A DNA stretch of 64,000 bases from Conoideocrella luteorostrata (GCA_032433595.1 JASWJB010000149.1:1-64000), one strand, 5' to 3'. Shown: positions 38,264 through 50,624, counted from the first letter of the stretch. Notes: generated from the sequence alone by a model not told the origin. Program-made: numbers and translations.

Positions 38264-39341
38264 TTAGGTTATCGGAAATGCCGTTGGACACAGCAACAAA
38301 GGAAGCCAGCTCGCGCAATGTTTTGTAAATAATATATTGTCGAACCCACGGCCAAGATGTGCACGTAAATATAAGAATTGTCTAGGCGTGAGATTTAGTC
38401 GAAGCATCCGTCTATCGGGGGGATCAAGCACAGGAGGAAATGCTAGTAGTTTGACAAGGGTGTTCCAAGACCTTGCCTTTCGAGACAGATCAGCAACATC
38501 CAAGAGGAATATATTGCTGAAGTTGGATATCAAGCCATGTAGAGCAGCAGCATGAGTGGAATGGTTATAATTGTTCAATCTCGCTAGTTCTGCTACGTTG
38601 TGGTCGATGCAGATGTGCACCGCCGTAGAAATTGACTCTTCGTTGGGCTCGGGACATGATCGTAGCCTTTGAATGATGGTATTTAAATGGCCTTCAGTGT
38701 CGGGCGAGTGACGATTCTGACACCATCACTTAACGCGTGGGGACATAGATATCTTCTCCACAAGAAGCTTTAAGAGCTGTTGCAAATCTATAGTACGTTC
38801 GTCGAGGCGTCTATGACCCCAAAGGCGCTATAAATCTATATCCGGATCGTGTAGCATATCGGTCAGAATGTTAGATAATGCTACGTAGGCATCCCCGGCG
38901 AGTCGAGAAGACTAGCGTTGTGCAGGAGGCGCTCGGGAGCCTGCGTCCCAAATCATATTGGACGAACCTTTTTGTGATAGTCACGTCACTCAGTACAAGA
39001 GCAGCCCTGATCTTGAGGAAGCTGGCACTGCCATCAGCCACGACGTCAGCGGCGCTGGCTTTCCCCATGCGAGGCATGTACGTAGCAAGCAAGCACGGCA
39101 TCGTGGCGGCTGATGCATTTGGTGAAGTAGGCATTCGGATCCCCAGAGGCTTTGGCACAAGGTGGCCTTCATCGTTCGCTACCACGGCGTTGGCCTCAAC
39201 ACGAAGGACGTAGACGATGGATATTTCGATATTGCGGCAAGCCCATCCTGGCGTGCTACTTCGGAGATCATTCCAGTTGATTGGAGAATGAGGGACTAGA
39301 TTCAGATGAACGTTGGGCAGCAATAGAAGATTACGCTGCAA
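38264..39341 (-). pseudogene. Decayed coding relic, family unknown
   Basis: Read on the minus strand, protein-like sequence runs for about 1 kb but is split by frame changes and stops. One frame from about 38890 to 38264 is continuous except for a TAG and a TGA. Upstream, coding-like frames switch near 39100 and 38900; one part contains DPNAYFTKCISRHDAVLACY. The two stops are compatible with C-to-T changes in CAG and CGA codons. No start codon, splice logic or family can be assigned. An ankyrin-type protein is possible but weakly supported. I call it a pseudogene because no single intron model restores the frame. Confidence 0.4.
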
Positions 39342-40909
39342 ACGCTAGAGGTTGCCCGAATGAGCGAGGTCAGGAACGGCATCCGCTCTTGAATTTGTGT
39401 GAAATGATACCGTGATAAGCTGTGCCGCGTCAATAGCCTAAACCGACTCACATATTCCAGCAACTGTTGGAAGGCTAATAGTGACCAAAGAGGTTCTCTG
39501 CCTGCAATACTCCGTACTATACTCCGTACTTCGTATTCAACTGCACATTGACCTCTAATGCAAGTGAGCAGAAAAGATTAAACCAAGCTAAATTTTCCCT
39601 GTCAGCCTCACTCTCCAATCTTACACATCCATTCGATGAGGACCATCCACGACCACATTTTATCAGGACCAAGACCGTAAGTACCAGGGCAGAGTAGTCC
39701 TACCGAAGCTAGATATCACTATCCACAGCATGCCAAGCAGTTATAGTAATAGGTCAACAGCCCCGGCAGAGTTTTGCAGCTCTTAACCTCACAGTCGAGC
39801 ATTAGCCTGTCACGCGTCTACGGAGTAGGTACGGAGTAGGTACGGAGCACGGATTAGTTAGTCCGTATGTACGGAGTAAATACCGAGACGTACGGAGTAG
39901 TTGCAATATTGCGACGCAGGCAGGGACGACCCATTTTTAGCGGGTCTTTTCTATCGTCAGCCTCTCGCTACGTCTCGCTCTGTAGCGTGCGTCGTCGCTT
40001 CCTCGCTCTTGCGCTTCCTCGCACTCGCATCGCACTCGCGTCTGCCCTGTCACCATCCAAGATCCAACCACTGACATGTCTCCTCCGTACTCCGTACCCC
40101 CATGTGTGGAATAAAATTATATGCATGTCAGCAACCGCAATCCTTCGCGCCGACTGTGCTACGGCAATACTGCTATTCAATACCAAACAGCCCCTCCACA
40201 GCCCCTACAGCCAATAAATGTCCCAACAACAGGCAGACTGAGTTGTGACGTGCTCGCCTTATCTGTCGAACTCGTCTAAGCCGCACTCGTGCTGACGTGG
40301 ACCCTACCAAGCTTCTCATACTCGTACGGCTGCCCACCAGCTGCCCCTGCTGGCTGCTGACAAGCCTCGCCCACTATGCGCACAATATGCTAAGCCCCAT
40401 CGTCCGCAACTCAACGACGTGGATTTGGGAATGCGAGGCATACGGATTTGAAGCTGAAACGCGTGGGTGATGAGGTGGAAGGCCGAGTCCGACGGAGTAG
40501 ATGTCCGAGTAATCCACGACGTAGCGACCATGTAGCCGCTTTTTTCTTGATTGCTATTTTTGGTGGACCAACATGCTTGAAATTATAATTATGAGGTTGC
40601 CTGCAGCTGGTGTATTTGAACTCGTCGATTCCCCATTATTAAACGGTAATCCAGATCATGATCAAGCTGCTTTCTTGCCAACACAAAGACATACATTCAG
40701 CATCTCTGACCATCAACCCCCGCAAGGGAATATAAATTTAGAGTCATAAACTCAGTCCTTGTCCTCCTCCGGCACCTGCAACAGCGTTGCAGCCTTGACC
40801 TCGAACAATATAGTCATCTGTTTCACCAATCTACTGAGGTCATATTTCTTGTCTGGAGAGCAACTAGAAGATTGATCTAGCTTTACATAACGCACGCGAC
40901 ACCATTGCA
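39342..40909. other. Intergenic upstream of the RTA1-family gene
   Basis: No supported gene. It contains a dense cluster of TACGGAGTA motifs (39819-39900), with further copies at 39508-39530 and 40083-40097. The last 250 nt are probably the promoter and leader of the RTA1-family gene. Confidence 0.5.
39819..39900. repeat. Tandem TACGGAGTAGG cluster
   Basis: Two perfect 11-nt TACGGAGTAGG units and a third variant copy, followed within 60 nt by two more TACGGAGTA copies, all in one orientation. This is the densest cluster of the motif in the window. Confidence 0.8.
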
Positions 40910-41871
40910 ATGTCGAACCTACCTCCTCCCGGTCTTAGGACCTTCGGCTCCCAAACCCCTTGCAATTTACAGACCTGCCCTGTGGAATGGAGTATTTACG
41001 GATTTCGACCGTCCATCGGCGCTAACGCTGCCTTCCTCGCTTTGTTCATTTTGGTTGGTATCGCTCATGGGTATCTGGGTTTCCGATGGAAGAGCTGGGG
41101 CTTCATGGTAGGCATGCTCCTCGGTTGTCTCAGCGAAGTAATTGGGTATGCCGGGCGAATCATGCTCTACAACAACCCATTTTCATTTGTTGGCTTTATG
41201 ATCCAAATCGGTACGTTTGTCTTCCAATAGCAGACCCTTATAACCGCGCTGTTCTAACTCCGCTTTTTCTTCAAGTCTGCCTCACCATCGCCCCCATCTT
41301 CTATACTGCATCCATTTATGTCACACTCTCCAAAACAATCGTCTACCTCGGCCCCGAGCTGTCCCGATTCAAGCCCGCACTCTTCTATTGGATCTTCATC
41401 CCCTTCGATGTTGTGTGTCTCATTCTTCAGGCAGCTGGCGGTGCCATGTCTACCAACTCCACCGGCGACAATAAGCTCGGCGTGAACATCTCCATGGCCG
41501 GTCTCGCCTTACAAGTCATTGTGCTTACCGCCTTTGTTGTATGCTTCGCTGACTACATGATCCGATATGTGCGCTCTGGTCGTGCCCGCAGCTTCGGATG
41601 GCGTTTGAACACCTTCCTTTCTGGTGTTACTGCCTCTATCCTGTTGATCTTGGCTCGTTGCGCCTATCGAGTGGCCGAGTTGAAGGATGGTTATAACGGA
41701 GAGCTGATCCGCGAGGAGGTTCCATTCATTATCCTGGAGGGCGTTTTCATTGTGTTGGCCGCGGTTGCCTTGTGCTTTGGACATCCAGGCTTGGTGTTTG
41801 GGCAGGGAACGTCTAGGAAGCACTCGGAGTATAGTGAGGAGAGTGGTATGAATACTCCTGAGAGGAAGTAG
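40910..41871 (+). CDS. RTA1-family seven-helix membrane protein
   Basis: Two exons (40910-41210 and 41276-41871) with a 65-nt intron (GTACGT donor, TTCTAAC branch site, TCAAG acceptor); 298 residues. Seven hydrophobic segments are visible. Motifs such as EVIGYAGRIMLYNNPFS, TIAPIFYTASIYVTLSKTI and DVVCLILQAAGGAMS are characteristic of the fungal RTA1/RSB1 family, which includes lipid-translocating exporters of sphingoid long-chain bases and stress-resistance proteins. The C-terminal tail is short, charged and cytosolic. It is probably in the plasma membrane. The substrate cannot be inferred from sequence. Initiation at 40910 (GCAATGT) is the first ATG and gives the usual N-terminus. Confidence 0.92.
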
Positions 41872-42927
41872 AGCGGCTCGCCTTGGACTATTAATTGGGC
41901 TTCTTGAGCTGGATTTTCTTGGTTCAAATGTGTTGGGGTGCGAGGCGTGAGCTGCCCGTCTTTGCAGACACATCGTATGCACTGGAATGTTTTCTTTCTT
42001 AAAGCGTTGTGCCTCCAGAGCGTGTTTATTGGAAATATTGGCATCTTGTCGTATACACTATATCCGGGTTTCATTTATAGATTGGTAGAGTAGATATTTA
42101 ATGGCTTTGAATACCCAAACAATTAGCGAATTCTGCTTGTTCGTCAGGCTAGCAGCTACTTGATATTTGTGACTAATTTTGGAGTGCATGTCTCAGGACC
42201 AGACCGATGTAGAATGAATGAAGAATGGAATGGACGAGGCCCATTAACCCCGGCTGACTTGATTGACGATACCCGAATCGGCGGGTAGATCTTGGGAACC
42301 ATAAACCGAAATACGTCGCTTAGTGCAAACGTCTGGTCTACATCTAATCTGGACGGTGATGATATACTGACTCCATTAGACTGTTATCAAATATGCTCAG
42401 GCGTTCCTGCACCATACAATCCATCCTGAGGCACCTGTAATAAGAGCGCATCTGTAAACCATATTGTGACGCGGCGATGGTAGGGAACTAAGTAAGTCGC
42501 AATCAGAAGGGTCTTTGCAAGACTAAATCTCAGATTCTTTTTTGCATGCCGTTATATTGATGAACTTAAACCGACATAAAGAGGTAAAAATAGAAAGCAG
42601 GACACCCTGTTCTCTTATCTAGTTTACTACGTAGAGAGTGCGTAAATATGTCTCAGTGCGCCGATATTGCCCCACTTCAGCTGGGGCGACGCTCGGCTCA
42701 GCGCGGGGCAGGAGCAATCGCTACGGACCCTTGAGCTATGACCTGCCGTTCTTGTTGGACGGGACGCCGCCGAACTTTTGACTTCCGTCTCGCGCCGTCC
42801 AATCACATGCCCTCCCCCCGCCCGGCACACTCTATCCGACTTCCCCAGCCTTCGACCACGAGACCGCTTTATTTCATCTGCGTACTTCCTGCGACCTTCT
42901 GCGAAATCATTTGTTGCTGTCCCATTC
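41872..42927. other. Intergenic, no gene seen
   Basis: The 3' flank of the RTA1-family gene and the promoter of the aspartyl aminopeptidase gene. The last 200 nt are C/T-rich, consistent with a leader. Confidence 0.5.
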
Positions 42928-44599
42928 ATGCTTTCTAAGGGTTATTGTCTACCAAAATCCTTGCCGCACCATCTCGTTGGTACATCAGCTCGAACTCCAT
43001 TCTCCTATAGCCGTAGCTTCTCGACGACATCGCGCACCATGGCTCCGCCCAAGGCCGCCCTTGACTTTGTTGACTTTGTCAATGATTCTCCTACTCGTAT
43101 GGTTCTCCTGTCCGCATCTGCTTGTTCCAATCCTTTCTTTTGCTTGAGTTTCGCCAAGAGTAGCGAAGTGACCGAAAATCCCAGCGTACCATGCCACCCA
43201 GACCGCTGCCGAACGATTCGAGAAGGCCGGCTTCAAGCTGATCAAGGAGCGCGACCCGTGGGCATCTACCCTCCAGCCCGGCGGCAAGTACTATCTCACC
43301 CGTAACGGCTCCTCGATTGTTGCTTTCGCCATCGGCCGCAAATGGCGCCCCGGAAACCCAGTCTCCATCGTCGGAGCCCACACCGATTCTTGCTGCCTAC
43401 GCTTGAAGCCCGTCTCTAAAAAGTCCAATGTTGGGTATCTACAGGTCGGTGTTGAGGCCTACGGTGGCGGCATCTGGCATTCGTGGTTCGACAGAGATCT
43501 GAGTATCGCTGGACGGGTCCTCGTCAGGGATGGCGACAGCTTTGTTCAGAAGTTGATCAAGATTGAGAAGCCACTGCTGCGCATTCCTACGCTCGCTATT
43601 CATTTGCACCGACAGACCAACTTTGATCCCAACAAGGAATCAGAGCTCTTTCCCATCATTGGTCTCGCTACCGCGGAGCTGAACAAGAGCGCCGACGAGG
43701 ATACTCCTGCCCAGGCAGAGGATGACGAGGACTTCAAGCCCCTTGAAAAGATGTCTGAACGCCACCACCCCGCTGTGCTGGACGTCATTGCCGATGAGAT
43801 CAGTACTAAAGTCACTGACATTGTTGACTTTGAGCTTGTTCTGTACGATACCCAAAAGTCTGTCATTGGTGGCCTCAAAGACGAGCTCATCTTCTCGCCA
43901 CGTCTGGACAATCTTGGCATGACCTACTGCTCTGTGGAGGGTCTCATCTCGTCTGTCCGCGAAAGCAACTCTCTGGACGACGATTCCACCGTTCGAATGA
44001 TTGCCTGCTTCGACCATGAGGAAATTGGTTCGACGTCGGCGCAAGGAGCCAACTCCAATCTGCTGCCATCTGTTATTCGCCGTCTGGCCTCCCTCCCGGG
44101 AAATAAGGATGCCTCCAGCGATGCCAGCTACGAAGCCGTGCACCACGAGGGTGAGGAGTCGACTGCGTACGAGCAGACATTGGCACGTTCATTCCTTGTT
44201 TCAGCCGACATGGCTCACGCTGTTCATCCCAACTATGCCGGCAAGTACGAGTCTTCGCACCAGCCCGCCATGAATAAGGGTACTGTTATCAAGATCAACG
44301 CCAACCAGCGATATGCCACCAACTCTCCTGGTATTGTACTCGTTCAGGAATGTGCTCGGCTTGCTGGCGTTCCCCTTCAGTTGTTTGTTGTGCGGAATGA
44401 CTCTCCCTGCGGAAGCACGATCGGACCTGGCCTGGCCGCTAAGATGGGCATGCGAACGCTTGACTTGGGCAACCCGCAACTTAGCATGCACAGCATTCGT
44501 GAAACTGGGGGCTCGGCTGATGTGGAGTTTGCCACCAAGCTGTTTGCAAAATTCTTCGCTCATTACGGCACTCTGGAGCCCAAAATCTTGATCGACTAA
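42928..44599 (+). CDS. APE4: Aspartyl aminopeptidase (peptidase family M18)
   Basis: Two exons (42928-43096 and 43185-44599), 88-nt intron; 527 residues from 42928 or 490 from the internal ATG at 43039. The M18 zinc-peptidase signatures are present: AHTDSCC with the His and Asp metal ligands (about residues 122 and 124), DHEEIGSTSAQGA with the catalytic Glu pair, and LSMHSIRE with the last His ligand. The enzyme removes N-terminal Asp/Glu from peptides as a large homo-oligomer. The first ATG has poor context and adds 37 residues rich in Ser/Arg (SYSRSFSTTSRTM), resembling a mitochondrial presequence. The second ATG has strong context (ACCATGG) and gives the normal cytosolic length. Both products may be made by leaky scanning. 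Confidence 0.93.
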
Positions 44600-45385
44600 G
44601 CCTAAGGCCTACGTCGCGCGAAAAATGGCACAGGACGATATTGCGGTGGAGCAGGTGTATTACGTGACGGCTTCTGTTTGAAGGAGTGATGGGAGGATGA
44701 TAATGATGTGTGGGCTTCAAGCATTTGGAGCGTGACGAGTTTAGCGAGATGACGAGTGGCGTTGAGGTGCCGAGCATGGGATTTCACGACCATATTTTGG
44801 ATATATCCATCGAGTATTCCGTTCTGCAATCTGCATATCATGTATGTACTTGCGAAATCAATTTTCTTGGATACAGAAATTTTGAATATTAGTGCGTTGT
44901 AGCGGCTCTAATATAAATAAAGTTAATGTATTCAAGGTTGTGTCTTATTTTTGTGTAGAAGTATGGCCGTCGAGACGAAATCGAGTGCATGCGCGTGTGT
45001 TCATATACTCCCTTACAGTCTTAATCAGAGCTACTGCACCCACCAGCAAGAAACCGGTCCTCCCACGCCGTCACATTAGGGGCTGGAAGTAAAAAGGCAC
45101 AAGACAAACCATGTAGCATCCCGCCTTTGACCGCAGCTGTTCACTGTTTACTCACGTCCCCAAGGTTTGGTTTGTTCATGCGGACCGCCGGAGAGTGTCT
45201 GTCGTAAAAAGCCCACGACCCCTTGTAGCTGCCCAGTCATAACGCGCTCCGGCCATCATACTACCACGTGGCCATGCCATATAGCAGATGCTTCTGCGTC
45301 CGCATTCTGTTTCTATTTTTGTTTTTGCGGCGCTCGTAGCTGCAGGCTGCAGGTCTGAATAGCAGAGCATGTTGGCGTGTTTGAA

Positions 45386-45421
<36 letters not shown>

Positions 45422-46789
45422 GGTCCGCACTTCTAGACTAGACCGCCCCCCCCCTTGGATTCGATAGCCCAGGCTACATTTCCAGCCATGTTGGAGCGCT
45501 GAACGTCCCGTGTTACTGAGTTTTTACGTTCTTATCGTCTGGATAGAATATTCGGGCCATGCACAACAGCACCTGCCAGGATGGGCGGGTCTCTGACAGC
45601 CTAGGAAACCTGAATGGTGTATGTCTGTGTGTTACCGAACGAGCCATATAAATGATAACACAGCTTACGTGATTGCACTCAGGAGATTGGTAATCAGGGC
45701 TGGACACGGCATCAGAGTTTTTATTCAACTAGAGCCACTGTCGGCGCAAGTCTACAGGGGAAAGAATTCGTCGTAAATTGTCGGGACGCCATACTGCCAA
45801 CTCTCTTGTGACGGGGGGATCTGCCCGATCCATCGGCGGCAACTCGACTCGGCGACTCCGAGACACTGATGAGCGAAAGCAATAGCGAAAGCAGCGACAG
45901 CAGCGACAGCAACAGCATTTACTATCTCGTGGCACAGTCTCCAGGCGTGTCTCAGCAGGCTCTTCCGGAGCAGCAGCAGATGCAGAGCAACACATCGTCG
46001 TCTCATGCTCTCTCTATTTATCCACCTATGCTGCACATATACTATAGGATATAGATCCCATTATTTCAGCATGCAGGACTATGTACTCCGTATATAGGAG
46101 GGACATGCATACAAGTGTCCAGTGATATAGTCGCGGCGTCAGCCACCATCGCTCCACACCGGCAATAAATATGCTAAATTGGGAAAAAACATCAAGATGC
46201 AAGACTACGGAGTACGCATCCCGGAAATACATACCGCAGCACGACAAGCCAGTAAGAATCCAGTAACGGAACCGTAACAGAATGTTGTTTCTCGCATTTG
46301 TCTGGCTGCCATGGTTTGACTCGTGACATTGAATGATGCAGAGCGTACTTGTCCCCATAGCTAACATGAATTGCGATGTAATGTAAAAATAGTGGTGATA
46401 CATCCCGACGCCAAATCCCAACCCAATAAACATCAAATCCCCTTTTCTCCATTTACGCCAAATAAAGGAACACACCCCATACACAAAGTCAGGCCAGACC
46501 GTGTACCCCATCGGAATGTTGTGCCAGAAGTTTTCCTGGAACCAAAAAGAAAAAAGAAAAAAAGAAAGAAAAAACAGCCAACAGAATTGGGCTCTATATG
46601 CCACCCAACACCCACAGACGGGTTATCTAGCACTCTCATCTACTCATCTAGTTGCTGCGCTTCAAAAACGCGTTACAAAAAGAAAAACAAAGCGCCACAT
46701 AAAAGCCATTCGTTAGAAATGATACTGTTTTCGTCTTCCAAAATTTGCCTGGAGATGAATGTGCTCCGGAGAGATCGAGTAGTCCGGTC
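44600..46789. other. Intergenic, no gene seen
   Basis: About 2.2 kb. A TC dinucleotide microsatellite lies at 45389-45419 and TACGGAGTA copies at about 46083 and 46205. Open frames on the minus strand at 45721-46036 and 46026-46604 are low-complexity or unrelated to any family I know, so I do not call them. Confidence 0.45.
45389..45419. repeat. TC dinucleotide microsatellite
   Basis: About 15 perfect TC units in intergenic DNA. Confidence 0.95.
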
Positions 46790-47659
46790 TCAGCACCTCC
46801 CTTCAACTGAACCACTACTCGTGTTGAGATTGCCAGGCGTTTGTTGAGCATCTTGTACATTATCGTTCTCGGAAGGGGACTGTACGCGTACAATGGTTCG
46901 TCTGGGGGGAGGTGGCAGTGGCTTGTGCTGCAAGTCTGCGAGGGGTACGGTTGTTTGGCCAGTGCGGAGCTTGTAGCTTGCCAGACCGAGGCGGAGGCGC
47001 AGAATCTCGGCTTTCTGTAAAAGGAATGAATTTGTTAGTCATGATGTTTTGTACGAAGTTTGTGATTGGGAGTGTATGTGTGGAGGTATGCACCTCTCTA
47101 GCTTGCTCTCGCGTCATGTTGCCTCTCTGACGAGGTGCCAGCAAGGCGGGCGCGTCGGTGATGATGGTACTTAGGGTGTCGGGTTCTGTGGCCGCAGTTG
47201 CCCATGAGGAATCTCCTTCTGCAGCTGATGTGTCAAAGATGGAGGATGTGGATGGGGACGAGGTTCGCGAGCGTTGGAGTCGCGTCGATTCCTAAATGAT
47301 GTTCTGTTAGTGCCTGCACGTGGACACCAAAACAAAAGCATATTTTAACGAAGTAGATGTGTTGACAAGCAAACAAGTTTGATAAACAGGATGTTACGTG
47401 ATTAAGGAGAAATGAAACATACCTCGTCTACACACGGCTTCTTGTTCCCCGGCGAAGACGCATCTTCAGCGGGCCGTTTGGTGCCAACGAGGCTCGCGGG
47501 CAGGACTCGTTTGAGAGGTGAAGAACCGCCAGTAAGAGGAATGGCCGATATGCTTCCGTCTTTGGGCATCTTGGGCGAGGGGAGGGATGGCTTCGCGTTC
47601 GCGTCCAGGGGGGCCAAAGCGGCGCGTTGCTTTACTGGTGAGGATGCAATTGTGGTCAT
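46790..47659 (-). CDS. Whi5/Nrm1-like G1/S transcription repressor
   Basis: Three exons (47659-47423, 47291-47094, 47014-46790), introns of 131 and 79 nt, both phase 0; 219 residues. The hallmark is the conserved helix at the start of exon 3, KAEILRLRLGLASYKLRTGQ followed by TTVPLADLQ, which is the core of the Whi5/Nrm1 family (the GTB motif that binds G1/S transcription factors). It is preceded by a TREQARE segment. The rest is disordered and rich in Ser-Pro sites, with an early SPVKQRAALAPLD motif and a KRP/KKP nuclear signal, as expected for a cyclin-dependent-kinase-regulated nuclear repressor of SBF/MBF-type complexes. The start at 47659 is chosen over an upstream in-frame ATG because the upstream residues are hydrophobic and family-atypical. 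Confidence 0.82.
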
Positions 47660-48149
47660 TGTGTATGTGAAGCGTGTGGACGTGGTCGTGTGTATATTGA
47701 AAATAGTGCAGCGCAGTAAAGGACGCGGCACGATGGCCAATTGAGAGTAAATCCGGGACAGGAGGAAGAGAAAAAAGACCAAGATTGGATTGGCCTGGGC
47801 TCTGGAATATTTAGAGATGAGAAGGAAGAAGGTGGAGAGGCGGAGGAGAAGTCGAGGTGATATTGTTTGGTGAGGCCCAGTCCCGGTTGTAAGTGAGGCG
47901 TGGGATCAGGCACATGCACGCAGTCTTGTCCCTGAATACAGGCCCAGGTATTTTGTACAGGCGCCTGCCGTCAGTCACGTCAAGTCGCGACAGGACGGGA
48001 CTGGGCGGGGCAGGGCGGATACTGGAACGGGTGTATCCACGGTTAGTTCAGCTGAGTTGTACTCCGTATTGACATCCGCATTCACGTCCACATCCACGTC
48101 CGCATCCACATCCACGTCAAGCGCCGGTCCGTCAATCAACAGCAATTTC
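47660..48149. other. Upstream region of the Whi5-like gene
   Basis: Promoter-side gap. A degenerate hexanucleotide run (CCACATC/CCACGTC type) lies at about 48083-48118. Confidence 0.5.
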
Positions 48150-50624
48150 TTAAAAATGCCATGTAGTCCTAATTAGTCCACATGGCACCGTATCGTCGAA
48201 AAACGGCTTATCAACATCGCGGACTTGCATTGCCAATGGACCGAGTTTCGCTGTAGAGTTTGCATCTCGATGACGTGCGGCCCAGGTATGTGCAAAATAG
48301 CCGAAGCAGGAGTAGAGAGAACCGTACTTTCCCATCATTTGCATCAGGTCCGGATATTGTTTAGGCGTCGAAAGGATGCATGGAAGATAAAATTTCGGCA
48401 CACTTTTTTTTTTCTTTTTTTTCCCCTTTTTCTTTTTTTAGCATCGCCAGGCTGTTATGACGATTTCCAGTTTCGAGTAAAGCTTGGATCGCCTGGTGGA
48501 TTCAAACGACGTGAACACTGACCAACCAAGAACTCTTTTGCTGCTTGGTGAAGGACATGTATTCTTTCATCTCCTATACTCATGAATAGACCGCAAAGGT
48601 TCCTAACTGTGTGGCGAAAATCGATGTGCCTGTTCTGGGATAGGTATCGCTGCCAGATGCATAGTTTTCTGCTGTGTCCTGTGCTACTGCAATTCCTGTT
48701 TTGGTGCGCCGCCTCAAGGCTGCAACTGCAATGTGCAGAAGTTTCTTGCCCCCTTGGATCATTTTTCCTGTTCGGAAGAGAATCTTTTCGTATGCTTTTT
48801 CGACGGTCTCAGGTGGCTCAGTAACAGTTCTTTCCGGGGAATTTCGATGAGGATGGATGCTAATTTGATCACGTCGAATGTTCAATCAACTCAATGGTAA
48901 GTCCGATTCTGGAAACCAATGAGTTAAGACTGTAGGTTCTGTTCCATTTTTCTTTCAAACCCAAGACCTTTGCCTGGAACTTCGACTTTGGTCTTGATAT
49001 TAAGATTTATTTCCTGGCTAATTATATCTCCTCTCAGGTTGGTGATGGATGGCGATGATCCGGTATCTGGAAGTCCCACTGTAGGAAATAATGCGGTCGA
49101 CGTGTCAGGAGAAACACTAAGACAAGTTTTTTCGGTTTAAGTTTAGTCAATATCCCAATCAATTGACGTCGCTAGCTTTCATTCACACTCATCATTACGT
49201 CGAGAAGGCAAATCATACCGCTTGTGCTATGACTGCTCGCAATGCTGACTAGGATGTCTCAGAGACTGCGGAATGAGCAGGGGATAGGCTTTCCCGGCTT
49301 CTTTAAACGTGTCAAAGATCCTGTATGAGAGAAGAGAAGACCCCTAGCAAGATAATTGACGTAGCATGCAGCACAACGCACCTTTTATACTCTTTGGTTG
49401 TCAAAATCGTCTTTGAAGAAAGGTAACAAGTCGTTCTTGAAAGCTCTTCGTCCGGACTTTCTGCATCTGGGATCCACAGAAACCCATAGCAGACCTGCAT
49501 CGGGACTATCATGTCAGTTTCGAGATAGTGAGCGATTCCTGAACCAGCGACAAGTGCCTTTTATTCGTTCTGGGCTTCTGTCCTTGCGATGTTCATAATG
49601 TATAGTGTGATGCTTCTGGAGAAGTTTTGACCCGATATATTCACCATCGTCTGCGTGCCTAAAAGGTTAGCAGTTATTATGTATCATATAGTGAGTAAGT
49701 AGGCTGAAGTTTTCCACATCGGACTGACTATCCAGAGGACAACTTATATATTGACCGCCATCCACAGGGTGAAAGAGATATTGGCTAACATGCTCTCTAT
49801 GTGCGAATCATGAATACATGGATGTTTTGTATCTCCAGTTTGGACCGTAGGAAGTGAGCATCGGCATCCATGGCGCCGCTTCCGGTGAAAATCCATAGCT
49901 CACCTTCTACACTACGAAACCCCGTTAAGAGACAGCCTAGTTACTTACTTAGTGGCGGCGAAGCAAACTGATGATTTCCTTCGGACCGCCTAAAAGATGT
50001 CCTTGGTTAACATCCGTTGTGTTTGTCTCCTGAAGTATTGTTCTGAGCGCGAGTACCCCGTGCAAGACGTTGATGTCTCCTAGGTCAAATAGCTCGTCTG
50101 GGGCTGATGATTCGACTTGGTTGAAATCCTCAGTCGCCGCCTTGAACGCATCGACCCACTCTGGAGTTGACCCCTTCATTGTTTGATCGGTAGCAAGGTC
50201 TTGCATATCCTTGAAGGCTTCTTTTGCACGAAAGTACTCAACGCGACCCCCTCTTTCACCACGTTTCGGCAATCGCCAAGCATCGATCAATCTTTCAGGT
50301 CGAGTCTGCTTGACGTTTGTTAGGGTTATATAGCGTTTCCTATCTCTCTTTTTTTTTCTGGCTCTTTTCCCCTTTTTCTTTCTTTCTTTCTTTTTTGGCA
50401 AGATTTAACAAGAGGAGTGAATTCCTTGATAGCTTGTACGCTCGCATGCGGAGGCTTCTCATGGACGTTCTTAGCGTTCTTTAGACAAGGGGAAGCCTCT
50501 CACTAACTTTTTCGAATACCCTGAGCAAATTAACAATGTCTTTGAGTCCGCTGTAAGTCGATATCGTTACGTCTAAATTGCCGATAACGCCTGCGACTAG
50601 GCCAATTATTTCGATTCTGGACAT
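48150..50624 (-). pseudogene. Decayed NLR-type gene (SesA-NACHT-winged helix)
   Basis: Minus-strand remnants in correct order of a fungal STAND/NLR protein. From 50624 the N-terminus reads MSRIEIIGLVAGVIGNLD, a SesA-like domain. A stop and frame change occur at about 50481-50484, and the domain continues in another frame to 49949. A NACHT nucleotide-binding region follows. The segment before the P-loop (SPDAGLLWVS) is intact at about 49475-49505, but the P-loop itself reads DPRCRKS (about 49474-49454), with both glycines changed to arginine. A Walker-B-like MICLLDV segment lies near 49194-49217. A winged-helix motif PPETVEKAYEKIL is at about 48800, LHQAAKEFLV at about 48530-48560, and the following linker at 48401-48150. 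Multiple stops and frameshifts interrupt it. No ankyrin or other ligand-binding repeats remain. Intact relatives are implicated in non-self recognition and programmed cell death. Confidence 0.8.

Noticed and set aside
46026..46604. Minus-strand 192-residue open frame rich in aromatic residues, suggesting a membrane protein
   Set aside because: The hydrophobicity comes from AT/T-rich tracts and a poly-purine run; no family resemblance, and its frame crosses a TACGGAGTA motif, which I otherwise see only outside genes.
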